Part shown: positions 62,601-64,000 of the stretch, one piece after another
Position numbering within the stretch: position 1 is the stretch's first letter
How the letters are laid out: each line of letters opens with the position of its first letter
Source of the DNA: Flavipsychrobacter sp.
GTDB lineage: Bacteria; Bacteroidota; Bacteroidia; Chitinophagales; Chitinophagaceae
Reading direction: 5' to 3'
NCBI GenBank assembly: GCA_031292525.1
Contig: JARLGY010000030.1
Coordinates: forward strand, 153,433-217,432
DNA length: 64,000 nt
Translations under genes and position numbers: made by a program
Notes under the pieces: generated by a model
Database searches by the model: none
What the model was told of the DNA's origin: nothing
What the model saw: only the letters and a program-made list of their open reading frames with translations

Positions 62601-64000
62601 ACCCTGTGGTCATCAGCAAGAAACCTCTTGAGTTACCACCGGCGTCGGTTGAAACTCCATCGCCAAATATGAAGGTGTGCGCAGATGAGTCATTGAACAT
62701 TGGAGTACCGGCAGGAACCACAAATTCGAATGCTGCAGGCAAACCGCTGAACGGATTAAGATAAGTAGTATCGGCAGGAGGATCGACAATGGTTACGTTA
62801 CCACCATAAAAGTGAATAGATGGCGTTTGAAGACTGAACAATGCACGTCCGTGAGGTACACTATGTGCCAGTTGGTTTACCAGGTTGGTTTCACCTGTAT
62901 TACCATCAACAGTTATGTTACCACCCGACTGTGTAAAGTAAGAACCACCCAGGGAAGCAAAGTTACCATTGATATTAAGCGTACTTCCTGTACCTACGCT
63001 AAGGCCGCCATAGTTTTCAAATGGTTTGTTACCACCATTTAAAGTACCTAAACCGATACCTACAGTACCACCGTTAAGAATGAAGTTGCCATAATTGTAT
63101 ATACCTACATTAGCGAATGCTGATATCTCGCTTGCAGTATTGTTGCTATTGATCAGCAAACTGCCAGCAGTAATATTAACTGCACCGTTATTTACAAATG
63201 AGCTATCTACGTTCAGTACATTACCTGAAGTATTGTTATTAAGCGTGCCCAATACTGTAAGTGATTTTGCAACACAACTAGCTGAGCTGATGGTAGAAAC
63301 TACACCAGGGTTAATGACTGCGAGACTTGTAGCAGCAGGTACAGCATTAACATCCCAGTTGCTTGCAGTGGTCCATGAACCAGTAGTTACCTGGGTATAA
63401 ACGCCTGATGCACCGGTATTGATGTCAGTTGCATTAGCTGCAAAGTACCATGGACTGCCTGTGAGGTCAGTGCCTAGCAAACCTGTTCTTGTTGCAGTAA
63501 AGTTTGGTGCAGAACCGCCACCACCGCCATTAGCACCTGGGGCTGCATTTACGTGCGTAAGACGCAGTTGGTTGATATTAATAGGATTGACCAGGTTGCC
63601 TGCTGTAGCCTTGATATTAAATGAAGCACCAGAATTTAAAGTAAGCTGGTTGCCCGTAGCAAAGCTCCATGAAGCATTGGTACGTGTATCCATTATATAT
63701 CCGCCATCAGAAACACCAGGACTTAGTGTTGATGTTCCTGTAGCTGCATTGTGTGTCAATGTAATAGTTCCACCAGCACCCAGGGCATTGGCAGCACTAA
63801 AGAAAACAGAGACATTCCTGTTTGAAGGACCATATGATACAGGGAAGAAACCCTGACCTGTAAGGCCATTGGTTGCTGTAACGTTGGCTGCTATAGGTAA
63901 CCCTGCTGTACCAAACCAGCGTGTGAGAGAACCAGTGGTGAGACGCACATTACCATTGCCCGCTACATTAGCGTACGAAGTTCCGCCTGCAGGCTCCATA
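59647..64000 (-). CDS. Giant T9SS type A surface protein with Ig-like repeats, C-terminal part
   Basis: At least 1450 residues; the frame is still open at base 64000, so the N-terminus lies outside. The first half (to about residue 830) is Gly/Asn/Thr-rich with beta-helix-like strands (GSLLINSNNTASEISAFANV). The second half has about seven Ig-like repeats of about 80 residues (TYQWYDDGVAIPGANLISYN and YNVVVISNSYC-type strands, paired Cys). The C-terminus (about 1375-1450; VFPNPARDIVYIDAP ... NGIYMVRISDAAGNLVSVEK) is a T9SS type A sorting domain. It is probably an adhesin or matrix protein on the cell surface. Confidence 0.88.
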   Translation of the reverse strand, partial: MEPAGGTSYANVAGNGNVRLTTGSLTRWFGTAGLPIAANVTATNGLTGQGFFPVSYGPSNRNVSVFFSAANALGAGGTITLTHNAATGTSTLSPGVSDGGYIMDTRTNASWSFATGNQLTLNSGASFNIKATAGNLVNPININQLRLTHVNAAPGANGGGGGSAPNFTATRTGLLGTDLTGSPWYFAANATDINTGASGVYTQVTTGSWTTASNWDVNAVPAATSLAVINPGVVSTISSASCVAKSLTVLGTLNNNTSGNVLNVDSSFVNNGAVNITAGSLLINSNNTASEISAFANVGIYNYGNFILNGGTVGIGLGTLNGGNKPFENYGGLSVGTGSTLNINGNFASLGGSYFTQSGGNITVDGNTGETNLVNQLAHSVPHGRALFSLQTPSIHFYGGNVTIVDPPADTTYLNPFSGLPAAFEFVVPAGTPMFNDSSAHTFIFGDGVSTDAGGNSRGFLLMTTGSGVSSLFNFSNLIINGGAGTNRAVTTYYTGIGVQNAMTINSGGEYQFSNRDLVLNGSLTVNSGGKLTSDDAGTLTFGQLQFVGSATAIAPAAPTLANQPQRVTGTGIFVNGTTNTANLGNIKTLSPPYVVFNTGSNLSVPSSDLITFTPENGVPSRIIMATGAFAETGASGTNNNASATNGWVVGTYQKHANIGAMGSGNFKYPIGDSNNYTPVSISGTGTNVITAGDIAVSTQPIYASTLSFSSFNPLKLVDRTYTITTSPSLILAPNSIGISFTFVPGDITPTANYQNFKVGVNPAGTTWYYLHSIAQAATSIAIDSLAPTGLAGLYQIGEGCPPTVITIQPQSTGGCVGGIPITFTVAATGASLQYQWYHNDVAIPSANAPVYTRLVPTPSDSGLYYAVITGACALPDTSNKVTFTIGGASPIIDQPLSQGVCTGSPIHLCVGALNAGTYRWQKDDVDLPLAYQNSSCITIAAGTILNAGRYRVIIGNGCANDTSLDAIISINPLPTASVSTTTSLAFCNGSNVLLTANGTAFSGFSYQWNRNGSTISGATNQVYSATNAGNYSVVVTDVNSCSSTSVPDSVTVFPLPPANVLSAGSNVFCNGGSVKLITNFNPSFTYNWQFNGNNITGATQDSFRATASGNYSVAVTNMNNCTGTSAATLVTALPVPSGAIAASGSTALCNNTSVTLTAPSGAGYTYQWYDDGVAIPGANLISYNANAAGLYNVVVISNSYCIDTAAPVNVTQFPLPGNVITASGPTTFCQGGAVTLSAGTGPGIDYQWQLNGTNVGVTTDSILASPTAPGTYSYSVVISNSAGCSETATPVNITVNSIPNPVITGNGGSLSTQGGQYSYQWYLNGVPVTAAGTSNTYTAPVGGDYTVYVTNSNGCSNMSALYHYSLGVSNVANNQNVRVFPNPARDIVYIDAPFEVNVSVNSLDGKELFSKANAKSINIAELANGIYMVRISDAAGNLVSVEKLVKADN

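Overview
The window comes from a member of the phylum Bacteroidota, most likely the Chitinophagaceae/Chitinophagales or a close relative. That placement is inference from gene content, not from a marker-gene tree. The evidence is: a complete alternative complex III (Act) operon running into cytochrome oxidase genes; three proteins with type IX secretion (T9SS) type A C-terminal sorting domains; a PorE-like OmpA protein; type III glutamine synthetase; a fused DAHP synthase/chorismate mutase; and promoter boxes matching the Bacteroidota -7 consensus TAnnTTTG. No tRNA, rRNA, transposase, integrase or CRISPR array was seen.

Region 1 (1-10431, minus strand) is a respiratory operon actABCDEF-ctaC-ctaD that carries electrons from quinol through cytochromes to oxygen; ctaD runs off the left edge. 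Region 2 (10754-23437) is housekeeping: an SDR oxidoreductase with altered catalytic residues, a lipoprotein gene broken by an in-frame amber codon, a PcrA/UvrD helicase, an arginine-type GNAT, an orphan Imm32-like immunity gene, a PorE-like envelope protein, a DUF2130 protein, TruB, DAHP synthase/chorismate mutase, a methyltransferase and a membrane/beta-barrel partner of an ECF sigma factor. Region 3 (23418-39304) starts with that sigma factor and continues with surface functions: GT-C-like membrane glycosyltransferases, an FAD amine-oxidase-like protein, two T9SS cargo proteins, a CarboxypepD-regulatory-like protein, an arylsulfotransferase-like lipoprotein and a TraB/GumN protein.

Region 4 (39409-52000) opens with the fused isobutyryl-CoA mutase IcmF and then becomes accessory-like. 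It has a methyltransferase, a membrane-protein gene between two mutually inverted palindromes, short dispersed repeats, an alkyltransferase-like protein, small membrane proteins, a tandem triplet of small cysteine-rich secreted proteins whose upstream leaders are also triplicated, and a Crp/Fnr regulator divergent from a 453-residue protein of unknown function that looks toxin-like. Region 5 (52085-64000) has an array of about eight AATGTC/GACATT sites in front of a SUI1/YciH gene, an orphan transketolase C-terminal half, a LEA-type lipoprotein, a Crp/Fnr-AhpD-like pair, dCTP deaminase, a phosphopantetheinyl transferase, glutamine synthetase III, and the C-terminal 1450 residues of a giant T9SS adhesin that leaves the window on the right.

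The most promising undescribed items are the triplicated secreted proteins with copied promoters (48088-49722), the operator array before yciH (52271-52556), and the Crp-like regulator / 453-residue protein pair with TATACA palindromes between them (49839-51970). Four genes (pcrA, truB, dcd and one crp) have a perfect -7 box ending only 4-5 bases before ATG, which predicts leaderless mRNAs.
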